Shown in pieces: positions 23,250 through 35,230 of a stretch of 64,000 nucleotides of DNA. The notes beneath the pieces were generated by a model. That model ran no database searches and was not told the origin of the DNA. It saw nothing but the letters and a program-made list of their open reading frames with translations. The DNA lies in NCBI RefSeq assembly GCF_910592395.1, contig NC_088315.1, positions 9,798,501-9,862,500 on the forward strand, read 5' to 3'. Numbering within the stretch: the stretch's first letter is position 1; the number at the start of each line of letters is the position of its first letter. The translations under genes and the position numbers were made by a program. Source of the DNA: Lineus longissimus (taxonomy: Eukaryota > Nemertea > Pilidiophora > Heteronemertea > Lineidae).

Positions 23250-24198
23250 CTTTTAGCTGGCCGCTAGCAAAATCCGCATATTCGATTAAAAACGTTTGGC
23301 CCATTAATTTATTTCTTGAGCAAAAGTGTATCTTAACGATCTGATATGGTAGTTGTTGAATGAAATCGGTCAGAAAACTTGAGAAAAGTATTTATTTAAC
23401 GCGCTATGAACGAATTTTTATCGCGAGCTAAAAATTAATTACTTCGAAATTTCCTCCAATCAAAATTTGTGTTACAAATTGGTTTTGGCTTGTCCGGTGT
23501 TGTGCTAGCAGTCGAGCACCTACCCTCTGATGACTGCAAAGCTGTATTTTGATCGACCTTTATCATCAAACTCATTTGTTCAAACTATTGGTTTTTAAGA
23601 TTTATCAAATCTCTTATTTGATAAAATATTTTCTATTGAATAAATAAGTGCTTCAATCACTAGATATAGAGTAATTGTGTTGTAGTAAGAGGGGTTGAGA
23701 ACGGCTTTTAGACGAGCCAATTGCACAGCCTTTACGTCATCTGCGAATTCAAGGAAGCCAAAAGACATGAAAGAAAACCAGACACAGGCCTAATGTTGTT
23801 CTCGGATTAATTCAGGACCACTCAAGTGTATCCGTGTTTTCAATCGCCTTTGTTGTGGTAGGTATAATGACGTCTGATATGTCACGCATCGACGATTGTC
23901 AAATGATCAAATCTTGAACGCAAACGCATCATGAAAAGCCAGTGCGTTTGTCTGTTTGATACCAAAATTGTTTTGTTGATCACTCGATCTAGGCCCCTAA
24001 TCTGTAATCAATGTGTCAGATTGATCATTTTATCAATCAATCGTGTTGTTTTCGTGTAGGGCCTATAGGCTATGATTTTCATGCCATTTCCTGCCCATCC
24101 AACATGTCAAAATAAAGGAGGGAATGGCCAAAAGATCGGAAAACCGTATCGTCATAATACGGCGGCGCGTACCGGTGTGACGTGGTCGTGATCTGCTT

Positions 24199-24215
24199 GG
24201 GGGGGGGGGGGGGGG
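24199..24215. repeat. 17-base G run
   Basis: A pure G homopolymer. A 15-base C run at 1841-1855 and a 10-base G run near 6812 are similar. Confidence 0.9.
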
Positions 24216-24544
24216 CACAAATCTGCCGTTGCCATTGACACCGCAACTGGAAAGTAAGTGTTACAACGCTGGCAACTGCGTCGGACTGTGTTGTGATCTG
24301 TTGTCTCCTATGAAATTATGTCGAAGATGATTTTTTCCACATGATGCCTGGACCCTGGTGGTGTCACAAATCACTGTTTGCACAGTCACAGTGATTGCAT
24401 GGTCGATATGAAAATAACCTGGTTGTCGTCTGGTAATCCCTAAAGTAAAAATAGTGCTGGGGATAGCCTGGCCATCCTCCAAGCAGCTATCCTGAAAAAC
24501 AGCTTCACGGACACACACACACAGACATAACATAGTAACTTAGA

Positions 24545-24720
24545 TACAGTGGAACCTCTCTTTGCGGACGCCTATCAAGGACAACTTTTCTATTAAGGTC
24601 ACTTGTTTTGGTCCCAAATTGGATGTTTCCATTCAATTTAACCTCGCTGATCAGGACACCTCTCTAAGGACGGCACATTGTCAGTCTCATGGGTGTCCTT
24701 ATTTGAGAGGTTCTACTGTT
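24545..24720 (+). mobile_element. TACAGT-end MITE, copy 5
   Basis: Forward orientation. Left end TACAGTGGAACCTC and right end GAGGTTCTACTGTT; the internal units are partly worn. Confidence 0.88.
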
Positions 24721-25412
24721 CATTACAAAGCCTGGGCCTCCCGTCTGTGCAGCAGACCAAATTGTCCTTGGCATTTTGTCGATGGTGCACCTTGGCTCGA
24801 TATACAGCAGACCGGAGCCTATTACAATTTGTTGTTAGACCAACTGAACTGAGATCAAACCAGGGAACTCAGAGGTGACAATGACAGGCGTTGATCGATG
24901 TTGAGTCACTGAGCCACTTTCAGACCCCTGACTGAGTGACAGGGGTTGATCGATGTTTTCACCGAGCCACTTTCAGGGCTCTTACCAAGCCATTACCAAA
25001 TTGCCAACCAAGCTGAGCAAGCAGTTCAAGACAATTTCCTTTCCTCTGACGAATGGGAGAAGGGTCACAGAATGGTCATCTACATCGGTCGAGTGCCTCA
25101 TTTCTAATTCAGAAAGAAGCTACATAGCTTGTGGAAGACAAAATTCAGGCGATGCAAGTGTACATGGAAGCACTGGTCTGTTTATTCTCGATGGAGTGGT
25201 GATATTATCATTGATGATGGAATTACAATTAATTAGGATCATAAATAAAATCTAATGATATTGCAATAAACAAGGGATGTTGTTCTACAATGTTCTGTGC
25301 TTATGTTTACAATTACTACATGTACTAGACTAAGCTTTTGTATTCCACCTGTTCTTCCTCTGTATGTATGTCTGCATAGGCTTATGTCATGTATGCTCAT
25401 GTGGCTTACATG

Positions 25413-25594
25413 TACAGGAGAACCTCTCTACAAAGGACACCCTCAGGACTGACAAGTGCTGTCCTTAATAGAATGGTGACCTGATTAGAGAGGCCAAATT
25501 GAATGAAACGTTCCACTTTGGGACCAAAACTAGTGTCCTTAATGGGGAGGTTGTCCTTAATAGAGAGGTGTCCGCTAAGGGAGGTTCCACTGTA
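25413..25594 (-). mobile_element. TACAGT-end MITE, copy 6
   Basis: Reverse orientation. Left end TACAGGAGAACCTC and right end GGTTCCACTGTA. It has GGGACCAAAACTAGTGTCC in the core. Confidence 0.9.
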
Positions 25595-26130
25595 GTTACA
25601 TGACTAAGATAATGAGGCTTCCACATGATTTCATAATTCATATCTGTCAATAATGCGTCTGCCTAGTTGGCCGTTTTCTATTTTTATCGCGAGGTATTGG
25701 ATTTTTCCTATCAAGACTTTCATATCGACAGCCTGGTTTACTGATGAAAGTGTTCATGTAAAATGTTCATTCTCGAAGTGGTTATGGTAATATGATACTG
25801 ATAGTGCAGACTAGTCTGGTCATGTACATGTACGACATTATTATAAAGTGCATGGTGGTAGAAATTAGAATGGAGCGTTGGAGGTAGAGTGTTTTCTTGG
25901 TATCAGGAGTATTTTTGTTAGAGCTGTAGGCTCGCTAAATCAAATAAATATGATTGAACTCTTAACCCTCAAGGGAATGTAGTTTTCTTAGCCAGTTATC
26001 AAGTTAGTATTGTGTGGCCTGTGTGCTGGTACTAGTGCTAGTATTGATAATGAGTGTATGTTCCGAAAGTCTGATATGATGCAATCAGATTATATAGCCA
26101 AAAGGTTCCATTACTTAGTTATATTAGGCC

Positions 26131-26565
26131 TTTCTACACGAGGACAGTTGGAACCGGCTTTGAGCCAGCTCGAGGCGGGTCAGGATGATTTTTACCGTGT
26201 AGAACGAAATCAGAACCGTCTCCAAGTGACCTGACCCGAGGCGCGTTAGCACTGCAGTCTCGAGTCACTTGAGGCGGGTTGGAGCCACTTCAAGACGCTT
26301 AATCTCTCGTGTAGAACCGATCTGGCCTCGAGTCACTTTGCGCACGGTACTAAAATCGGGTAGCGCAGTATATCATATATATATGATCCACCGAATAAAG
26401 AGTCACATGCGCCACCATGCGACAGGTTAGTTGTTTAAGTGGCCTGAACTGACCTGGGGCCGGCGATTTGGCTCGTCTCCGTGTAGACAGCGCAAAGCCA
26501 GTTACAGGTGATCCGGCTTCAAGTGGCTCGAGGTGAGGAGGGCTAGAACCGTCCTCGTGTAAAAG
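26131..26565. mobile_element. Fold-back / MITE-like element with ACACGAGGAC ends
   Basis: Left TTTCTACACGAGGACAGTTG and reversed right CTTTTACACGAGGACGGTTC, each followed by a CTCGAG/CCGGCTT-rich stretch. The interior has further CGTGTAGAAC words. The open frames within it (26010-26234, 26350-26568) are by-products of the repeats. Confidence 0.6.
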
Positions 26566-27329
26566 CAACTATTGATATATCATATACCACATGTTGTTAT
26601 TACATAAAGAATGCCATTCTGTGTCCATTCCAAATGTTCCAACGAGAATCTCAATTGATGGCTTAAGTTCAACTTAAGGCCTACAGCGTTCTTTAAAAAA
26701 TTTAAATCTGCATTTGAATTTAAAATTTCCAATGGCGTTTTACGTACTAAAGACACCAAGGGGTTTGTAGTATTGATTTCAACCTGGAGTTGACTTATTT
26801 AGGCAGGTCTGATGTCATCGCAAAGCGCCACCTGTGTTCACTGCTGTTTGGAGCTTATCGGATCTCATCCGGTCTTTTTCTCATCTTGAAAACGGCCATT
26901 ATTAGGCTAAAAATCCAGCGTAAAACAGATTGAATTTGAGCTAGTTCTGGAATTTGTACCTTGCATTAGGCCTACTGTAGGTTCTTGTCGAGTGATTTCA
27001 GACAAATTTGCATTGTTTTGTTAGTAGAGTGGACTTGATTGTGCTGGGGTATGCTAAACTGATCATTGGTGACTCCATACAATGTACACTTGGTCTTTTT
27101 ATAGAACGCTATATAAGCACTCAAACTTCTCGCTGCTTATTCATATTTGGGTTCTCCCCTGACGCCTGAAGTACTGAGTTAACAGTAAGAGTATTACAGG
27201 TATTTCTGGTTATTAGGCATATATATAAAAAAATGTGTGCCATACAGATATGACGGACCTACAAACCTGTATGATGTCTGATTTACTCTTTTACGCATTG
27301 CCGAAGTTTTATACTGTCTGTGTTTTCCT

Positions 27330-27397
27330 TAGCCTGAATCTATGATGTCTGCCTGGAATAATAGTCTTATTGCAGCAGACATCATAGATTCAGGCTA
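27330..27397. repeat. Perfect 23-bp hairpin with 22-base loop
   Basis: Arms 27330-27352 (TAGCCTGAATCTATGATGTC TGC) and 27375-27397 are exact reverse complements. Weaker pairing continues outside (TCTGTGTTTTCC against GGGAAACACAGA). It is pre-miRNA-sized but could equally be a small fold-back transposon. Confidence 0.8.
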
Positions 27398-29410
27398 TTC
27401 ATATCAAAGGGAAACACAGAGAGTTGGAGTACCAGCACATAGGAAGTAGCACTGTCTCTCTGACTCTTTTTCAAGTCTGGGCGGGGTTGTACACAATTTG
27501 TTAAACATTCACGTCAAGTCCTCTTTATAAAATGCAATCCAACATGCCTAAAGTGGGAAGAAAATTGTACCATGTTAAACCTAAATGAAGGCATTGGTTG
27601 TCTTGCCAAACACAGCGAGGGTTTAATAACGGCTGAAACTGATGGCAGCAAAATAGATCCACCTGAGCAGTGTTTGGTGAGGCAACCAATAGCGACAATG
27701 AGATATCTATTTCTATTCTAAAGCACCTCAAACTAAACAATGTAAATGTCATTCTTGACTACTTCCAAACAATATTCTGCACCAACCCAAGCGGTTATGT
27801 TTACCTAAAACAATAAACGCTACCATCAAACAAGACACAAAGGGCGCATAGTTTTGGAGTATCAAGTTGGGCTGTCATATAGTGACTGAACAGTTTGAGC
27901 CTTGGTTGTATTGCCTCAATCTCTTTTGTTAAAAACCCAATGTTTGTGGGGCTTTCATCAGTGGATCTTTTCATAAAAACAACACTTATCAGTGCTGATC
28001 AAGGTTACTGGTACATGTACAAAAAACAAGTATCTACTTTATAATCCCAAATCAAATGTAATTTCGGAAGGGTCACCCTATAATGAGATGATTTATAATT
28101 TTATTTGCTTAGGTTTTCCAGTTGCTTCTCTAAATGGTCTTGACATGGTTGTCAAGTGAAGTGGCCTCCATCATCCAATATTTTGTCAAGAGGCCGAGCG
28201 GAGGCAGCTTCTGATCACTTACTATCAGCATTTATTGACTTAAAAGGATCCTGCCCACCTTCCTTCTTATTGGTCGATGGCAAAGGCTGCTGGGAGGTAG
28301 TAGGGGGCCTTCTGCTCCAACGTTGCGCGATATTGTAGCGCCACGTCGTGAGAAGAGTGTGCGTTATGTCGCCACTTTTTAATGGGAATTAATGTCAGGA
28401 CATAAATGGGGATACGACGCAGAAGTAGCAATATCGCAAACAAGGCAATATGGTTTGTTCATGTTGTTCATTTCAGTTCATTTCAAATGATTGGCACTTT
28501 TCTCCCGAGTGAGATGCAGTTGAATCCAATAGCAGTGACCATGTGTCACACCACTGTCTGACTAAAAGGAAAAAACACTGGTCCACCACTTCTGGCATGT
28601 CTGGTGTGTAAGTGTGATCGTAATAGCATGCAATCTTGTACCAATTTGACTTTCTGGCCTGGGAGGATTTCTGCAAAAGTATGAGAGCTTTGGTATGCCC
28701 TTGAAAACCCATTGAAAAGTTGACAAGTCTCCTTCCCAAATTCCTATATCTCTAGTATTTACCTGCCAGGCGATATCAGGCATCAGGTTTGCTTTGAACA
28801 GGCTTTTGTCCCGAAAATAATTCTTGAAATATCTGTGTTGTACTCGTTTAGGACCCATGGGTTGTGCCTGATGTTATGAGCTAAGTTTGAATGGATTTGT
28901 TGACTCGGTGTCTTCCAAGTTTTGTATGATGGTACGTTGGTGTCAGGTTGCTTAAAAAAGGATTGGACATTCAGGTAATTTAGACGTTTTAAGGAACTTC
29001 TTGTCCCACATTTATCATTGTCAGGTGCGAAAGCTGATGACATGGATGATAGGGACACAAACAATGCCTATGGACTTACGAGAGTGTGTCACTCATGCAG
29101 CTATTTGTTCTTCTTTGGCATTCGCTCTTGCCTGGCTGGAAAATCATCTCCAACTCTTGTGATTTCAAAGAGTATTTCACAATCTGGATTTGTGAGCTTT
29201 TACAGTTGGTGCCAGTTGAATTTATTTGCTTTGCGTCTCAGTTTTTGCCTTGGAGTATGAGAGCAGACCATCTCTAGAGCTGGATTGTACTGTCCACTTC
29301 TTTGATGAGGTTTTTCTCTACCCTGTCATTGGCACCAGGTGAGAGGAACCTTGGTTTTATTTTTCTGAAGGACGAAGCAATGGTGAGCTAGTTTAGGCAA
29401 AACAGCAGTC

Positions 29411-29480
29411 CCCCGAATCGTATTCGAACCCTTATGATTATGCATTAGCCCCCAGTGCTCTAACCAATATATCACTGATT
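29411..29480 (-). repeat. tRNA-derived SINE head or tRNA pseudogene
   Basis: On the minus strand, A box TATTGGTTAGAGCACTGG and B box GGTTCGAATAC are correctly spaced, but the acceptor stem does not pair. It is therefore a SINE head or pseudogene, not a working tRNA. Confidence 0.5.
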
Positions 29481-31135
29481 TCTCCTCTACACCAAACATG
29501 CCAGTGGTGCCGACTGGAAAAAATTGGGTCTGAAAATTCCCATCATAATCTTACGAATTTTCCAGATATCAAACACCGAGTTGAAGGCACTGCCACTTGA
29601 GATAGAAAACCCCTGCCCTTTATTTTAATTTGAAAATCGCAACTGCCAAGACAGGAAGTAATCAAATAGACTGTTTTTAAATACCCATTAATAACATGCA
29701 ACAATACAAGTTTCAGTACGAATTGGTTAGGCAACTTGTTTTCACTTCAAGAATTGAAACGGTAGGAACTGATTTGAGTGTGGCACTCCAATACGTTCTT
29801 ATTTTTGATACAATTTCAATTCAGTTCAAAACTCCAGCACATATAGGTTGCTGATGCTTTATGAAAATGTTCAAATATAGGTCACACTGACCCATTTTAT
29901 TGCCTGAATTTCACATTGGCTTGAAACTGGTTGTTCTTAGTTGAGCAGCGCATGAATAATGAATTAGTGAATATCGCCTCGATCGATTTTATCCATAGCA
30001 CCTGCTGCGAATGCTGCAGATTATTATTTGCAGCCCTCATCACTGCATTCCTGGCTGCATTCATAAAGATCTTAGCTTTGATCCATCTTACCTGGCAAAA
30101 CTCTGGGATGCGTGAAAAACATTCTGCATCCCTTCTGTACAGAAGCACCGTGTTTCAAGTTAACATTGCCAGAAATCGCTGTTCATTATATGTACATTGA
30201 TGCATATATAGATTCCTGGTTTGGTTAAAATTGATGGCATGTTGAGTGCAACTCTTGGGGCTTACCAATGTAAACTGTTGATGTTATTCAGTATGTTATG
30301 AAGTGAAGACAACTTGTTGTTGTGTAAACTTCATCAGCTTTTGTGAGTAGTCGATTTGTTGTGAAGAAGTACTGAGAAAATACAGAATATCGTACCTCAA
30401 GACAAGTATGCATATTTCAGGGGTCAAAGCCGTGTAGGATAGAAGTTGGTTCTGGGATCCATCAGAAAATGTACACAAAGATTCTATCAGTTGGTTACAT
30501 ACACTTTTAGTTGTCTACCTTAACCACCGTTTACAAAAATGACAGAAGAATTAGGCCAACTCCCTCTGAAAAAGTGGTGTCAAAATTGCGTATTCATGTA
30601 AATAATAATTGTTCGACCTTTGCGAAATTGCATTTTTATGCCAGCTTTGATAATGGATCCTCCACATGACAGCTGCCAGGTGGTGGTAATGACATCACAG
30701 TATATTTTTCACGCTGTTGAACGCAACAGAGCTGTGACGCTGGCCCTTGGTTGTAGGTTCATGCACATACGCCATCTATGCATTTAAAAAACAGCAGTGT
30801 ATACTCTGTTGATAAAAGTGATTTGCACTCGCACTGTAAACTTTGATATTTTGCAAGTAAGCGTTTTATGTTCACCTCAGAAGCACAAAAATGTCAACTC
30901 TAAATCTAATGGCAAAATGCATGAAAGAAAATTTCGGCAGCAAATGGTTCATGAACTTTCAGACTACAGATATCGATTACTTGCATGATATTGTGGATGA
31001 TGATGTATTTTAAGGAAATGCAACAGAGTCTTAAAAAACTTCTGACGTCTGGTGAAATTCCAGACATCACAAGCTCTGTTGCATTTACCGATGCCGCCAC
31101 TATCACTATTACGTCTTGCAAGTCATCTATACAGG

Positions 31136-31293
31136 TACAGTGGAACCTCATTTAGCGGACACCTCTCTATTAAGGAAACTAGTTTTGGTCCCAAATTGAT
31201 TTCCATTCAATTTGACCATTGTCGTCAGGACACCTCTCTACTAAGGACAGCTGTCAGACCCGAGGGTGTCCTTAATAGAGAGGTTCTTCTGTA
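31136..31293 (+). mobile_element. TACAGT-end MITE, copy 7 (short form)
   Basis: Forward orientation. Ends TACAGTGGAACCTC and GAGGTTCTTCTGTA. One internal repeat unit is missing, so it is about 158 bases. Confidence 0.88.
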
Positions 31294-31320
31294 TTTTGGT
31301 TCATTACCGGGATGAACTAC

Positions 31321-31455
31321 ATTGTATGTGCCTACATTGTATGTGCCTGCGTTGTATGTGCCTGCGTTGTATGTGCCTGCATTGTATGTGCCTGCATTGT
31401 ATGTGCCTGCATTGTATGTGCCTGCATTGTATGTGCCTGCATTGTATTTGCCTGC
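31321..31455. repeat. 15-bp minisatellite, 9 copies
   Basis: ATTGTATGTGCCTGC is repeated nine times in 135 bases, with A/G changes at the unit start. The period is a multiple of 3, so long repetitive open frames appear on both strands (CIVCA and CRHIQ type). These are artefacts. Confidence 0.95.
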
Positions 31456-32117
31456 ATTGATATTTTACTTGTTGCATGCACGTTGGGTAATAATGGACCT
31501 TAGAAATCTGCTGACAGGTGGCCTGTGCAAGTGATTCCTTCCTCATTGCTAATGAGTAACTCGACCATTCACAATCCGTGAAATATATAATACGGATTCC
31601 AGGATTCCCTACAGCCTGTATATTGTAGTGTAAATAGTCATGTATGATGTATGATCGTTCCTAAAACATTTTATTAAACATCTTCATCATACATAGTCTA
31701 GCTGTCAGCATGTTATGGAAATTGATAATTCTTGGCTCAAAACCAACTGATGATATTGTGTATACATGCTTCCCGAAATTGGTGGCTTGCATTGGAACTA
31801 ACTTTTTCCACCTTGTCCGTCATTAAAGGCATTCAAGTGTGTTTGTCAACCATGACTATCTCCTTTGTCCCTCCACCATAAGGCATAGTTTCCCCTTATG
31901 ACATCACTATTTCGAACACACAGCGCCCCATTTCTGGAAAGGTGTATACTGGTACATATTGGTGTGAAATGTCAGATTTTTTTAGAGGACTTTGGATATT
32001 AGCTGGTTTGGCCGCTAGGTGGCTCTACTGTCTCTCAGCACATCAGCGCTGTTCATGCTTTTGATTTTTTGGGCTCAAACCAGACCAGGTTTAGTCGTCT
32101 GTAGACCCAATTAGACC

Positions 32118-32149
32118 CTGGCTTCTGCCTCCTGCCTATTGTCCCCAAT
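32118..32149. mobile_element. End fragment of the same MITE family
   Basis: TCCTGCCTATTGTCCCC matches the right end of the 59493 element (CTCCTGCCTATAGTCCCC). I could not place a matching left end. Confidence 0.35.
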
Positions 32150-33264
32150 TTTATAGGGATCCTCTTGGCAGAGGTCTGGGGTTCAATTCGTTTTCAATAC
32201 AGTCCGTTTGTCTTTTGGACGGTACGAAAGGATATTTATCAAGACGAAACCAAGGGTGAAGACAAAGTAGGAATAGGATGCCATCATTCATAGCACCAGT
32301 GTCTTGACACAATGACAGGGTATATTCGAATAAGATCAAAATTGAAGATAAGCGTAGATGAACTTAAAACAGAAAATGTCTGATGCTCAGTCATTGCAGG
32401 CGCCTCTGATGACCGACCACCGGCACTGCTTCTGATTGTCATCATTCAAGAAACGTTCTTAATATGAAGGTGACATCATCATAATTGCTAATGACATCCT
32501 TTTCTCGTTCCAGCTAATACCAGAGTGTAAAAAAGTGTGCCAGTAGTGAAGATTTTCAAAAGGATGTGATTATTTGGTAAGTTTTCTAAAGTCTCTGTAT
32601 CGACTGAGCCTGCTAGGTTAGTCGCGAGAACTGCATGGTCTGTGCAAGGAAAAAAAGCTTCTGCATGGAAGCTGAATGGTTTAAATGCAAAATGTGCCTT
32701 CCCGTCTTTTTAGGTTGGCAAATAGTTACTTGACTTTGCTTTACTTGGCCCTGATATCTTTATTTGGTTGCAAAGAAATTGTGCATGGTATCTCTCTTCT
32801 TCCACAGATTATCATCAGAAAGATTTTTAATAAAATAGGCAAGTGCAGACCTTGCGACTCGTAGCCTATGGTATGTTGGTCTGGTGTGCTAAAATTTGAA
32901 ATAACCTATATTACAAGTTCTCCTTGAGACAGGCGGCCTGCATGCTCTACTTTTCTCTGGGAAAAGGTTTCTGTTTTTGGCTTCCGTCTAGGGGCATTTT
33001 CCCTCAAGGGTGGAAATTCCACAGATGTTTTGGGTGATATCAAGATCCCTTGATGACCGAATTAGTCATATTTTCAATTTGTCTTCTCAGAATTAGGCTG
33101 AAAAGGTTTGGGGTAACTCATCACAATGATGGGATGTATCTACACAAACATGTATGCAGGTTGGAACATTTGGTGGATATTTCATTTTCTTGCCAACCCA
33201 GAAGTATTAAGGTAGCAGGAAGGGTTGGGCGTTTGTGGTTTCTGAGTCTGAGGGGGTTGGTGTC

Positions 33265-33326
33265 TGTTGACTGTGCTTTAAGAGAGACTAGGCATGGCGC
33301 CAGTCTCTCTCAAAGCACAGTCAACA
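33265..33326. repeat. 25-bp inverted repeat hairpin
   Basis: Left arm 33265-33289 (TGTTGACTGTGCTTTAAGAG AGACT) and right arm 33302-33326 pair with one G:U-type mismatch around a 12-base loop (AGGCATGGCGCC). The loop and right arm occur twice more at 33643-33685 and 33795-33837 without the left arm. Confidence 0.85.
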
Positions 33327-33635
33327 GGCATTTGGTCTCAGTATTTGGGTTTTGATTGCCATGACTGTACCCCTGTAAAAGTCAGAGGAGGAGAAGTTTG
33401 GAATGATGAAAGCATTGAAGAAGAAGAAATGTTATTATTGAGGAAAGCAAAATTTATTATGAGACTAGAAGGCAGTGTCCTGACTTGATTATTTTGAAAA
33501 TGGTGGTCTAAACACATTAAAAGGTGGAACATGGCATTTTATCGACTTTGAAGTGTTCCGCAGTTAAAGGGAGACTATAGGCAGCAGCTAGGTAGGCAAG
33601 ATAAAGTCATACAAATTTGCCAATAGGGGTCAGTC

Positions 33636-33940
33636 ATATCTCTAGGCATGGCGCCAGTCTCTCTTAAAGCACAGTCAACAGGCATTTGGTCTTAGTATTT
33701 GGGTAAGTACAGAATCAAGGCAGCTCAGAGAGCAATGATTGAACGATGCTGTGGACAAGTCCAAGGATACTGCATCAGTCACGACCAATATCTCTAGGCA
33801 TGGCGCCAGTCTCTCTTAAAGCACAGTCAACAGGCATTTGGTCTTAGTATTTGGGTAAGTACAGAATCAAGGCAGCTCAGAGAGCAATGATTGAACGATG
33901 CTGTGGACAAGTCCAAGGATACTGCATCAGTCACGACCAA
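33636..33940 (+). repeat. Tandem duplication, period 152 bp
   Basis: Two nearly identical units start at 33636 and 33788 and each holds GGCATGGCGCCAGTCTCTCT, GGGTAAGTACAGAATCAAGG and GATTGAACGATGCTGTGGAC. The first part also matches 33290-33352 upstream, outside the transposon end. Confidence 0.9.
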
Positions 33941-34005
33941 CTTCTCATCAGAAAGCGTCACCACCAGCATATTCAATGTTCAGTTCCAACCTGTACCAGT
34001 CCAAT

Positions 34006-34377
34006 GCACGCCTGTCATGGTCAGCAGTGGTCAGCTTAGCGCGATATGGAACATTCTTCCGAAACTCAAGCGAGGGAAGTCTGCTCATTAGCCTATCTCG
34101 CGAACTGCTCCTTCTTGTCAAACATCGTAGTGAAATCGTGGTACAGTGGGGCGTCCTCGAGGATTGCAGCTAGTCGGACAGACGTGAGGTGGAATGTGGG
34201 CGGCTGCACTTCTTCGTTGATGTGCGATGGCAGATAGCACAGTTGTTGCGTTGCATGACAGCTGAAAGTGAATGTGATATCATAGAACTGAGGCGTTTGC
34301 AATGAGACTATAGGTGAAGTAGAAGCAAGGAGTGAAATGGGCCATCTTCCAGTGACTAATATACAGAGTAAGGGCAC
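34006..34377 (-). pseudogene. Unidentified coding-like fragment
   Basis: The minus strand reads YDITFTFSCHATQQLCYLPS, LPSHINEEVQPPTFHLTSVR and LEDAPLYHDFTTMFDKKEQF in one frame. After a shift of frame near 34093 it reads LMSRLPSLEFRKNVPYRAKL. The composition looks like protein, and a second copy of the last part (35965-36098) keeps the same residues (LMSRLPSLEFLKNVPYRAKL). I do not recognise the family. The first ~75 bases of the frame overlap transposon-end sequence. It may be an internal gene remnant of the 1.4-kb element. Confidence 0.35.
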
Positions 34378-34660
34378 TGGGTGTTGTTAGATTCAGCATT
34401 GAATGTATTCCTCGTACAAGCGTGAATAGTGTGGACATACAGTGAGAGGTGAGAGATCCCTATTGACTACTTCTTGTAACTTTATCTTGGATATTATATT
34501 AGTATTGAACTTCTAGCCATGGAATATGAAGAAGTTGAAGTTGTAGGCATGGAATATGAAAAATTATTCAACGGTGAAAGACATTATTCCATGAGGCTTT
34601 GCCGTGATCGCAAAGGACGCGACGTGATTGGTTCACATGCTAATGAGGTATGATAATGAT

Positions 34661-35230
34661 AATTACCTCTATAATGCTACTTGGATAGCGACTGTGTCGT
34701 TGACTGCAACAGTGGTCTATGTCAATGTGTGCCTGTAATGTCAATGAAGTATGATGAGGTGATGACGATAGTGCAATTATCAAATATTGGCAAGAGATCA
34801 TACTGCAACATAGGTCTTGTTTTTGACAGATGACTGTGCGACATTCCCATTGGGTCTTGTTAGAGTCAGCACTGCATGTATTCCTTGTACAAACTTGAAT
34901 AGTTGTGACGGACTTTGAGGGGTGAGAGACCCCTATCGGCTACTTCGTCTAACTTTATCTTGCCTACCTAGCTGCTAGCAATAGTGCCCCTTTATCAAGA
35001 CTGAAACCCACTGTGCGGGGCTAGGAAATTACCTTTATAATCCTAGTTGGATAACCACTGTGTAGATGATTTGAAGAGTGCTCTGTGGATGTGTGCCTGT
35101 AATGTCAATGAAAGTATGATGAGGTGATGACGATAGTGGAATGACGAAATATTGGAAAGAGATCTATTCCTAGAAGAACATATGTCCTGTTTTGACTAGG
35201 TGGCGCATTTTAGAATCAGCAGTGAGCACT
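34661..35230 (+). repeat. Two-copy direct repeat, offset about 366 bp
   Basis: AATTACCTCTATAATGCTAC at 34661 recurs as AATTACCTTTATAATCCTAG at 35027. GTGTGCCTGTAATGTCAATG and GATGAGGTGATGACGATAGT follow in both. The right end of the 1.4-kb transposon lies between the copies, so the duplication includes transposon DNA. Confidence 0.75.

Larger units (their letters stand above)
26566..31135. other. Intergenic, no supported gene
   Basis: Apart from the hairpin at 27330 and the tRNA-like piece at 29411 there are only short frames. A segment near 27590-27750 is related to 47040-47130 (AAGCACCTCAAACTAAACAA against AAACACCTCAAAATAAACAA), so both belong to a dispersed repeat. Confidence 0.45.
33566..34994. 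mobile_element. 1.4-kb DNA transposon with long inverted ends (composite)
   Basis: The left end (TAAAGGGAGACTATAGGCAG, then CAGCTAGGTAGGCAAGATAA) and the reversed right end (TAAAGGGGCACTATTGCTAG, then the same CAGCTAGGTAGGCAAGATAA) match over about 70 bases. Inside are a 152-bp tandem duplication, a coding-like minus-strand stretch and a second copy of the element end (about 34303-34496). No target duplication could be identified. Confidence 0.65.

Noticed and set aside
29411-29480. Functional tRNA gene
   Set aside because: The A and B boxes are good, but the acceptor-stem halves do not pair.
30797-30988. Possible basic exon (KHKNVNSKSNGKMHERKFRQ) after a CACCTCAG acceptor-like site
   Set aside because: No donor before the stop, no family match and no partner exon.
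31304-31546. Cys/His/Gln-rich repetitive open frames on both strands
   Set aside because: They are by-products of a 15-bp minisatellite whose period is a multiple of three.
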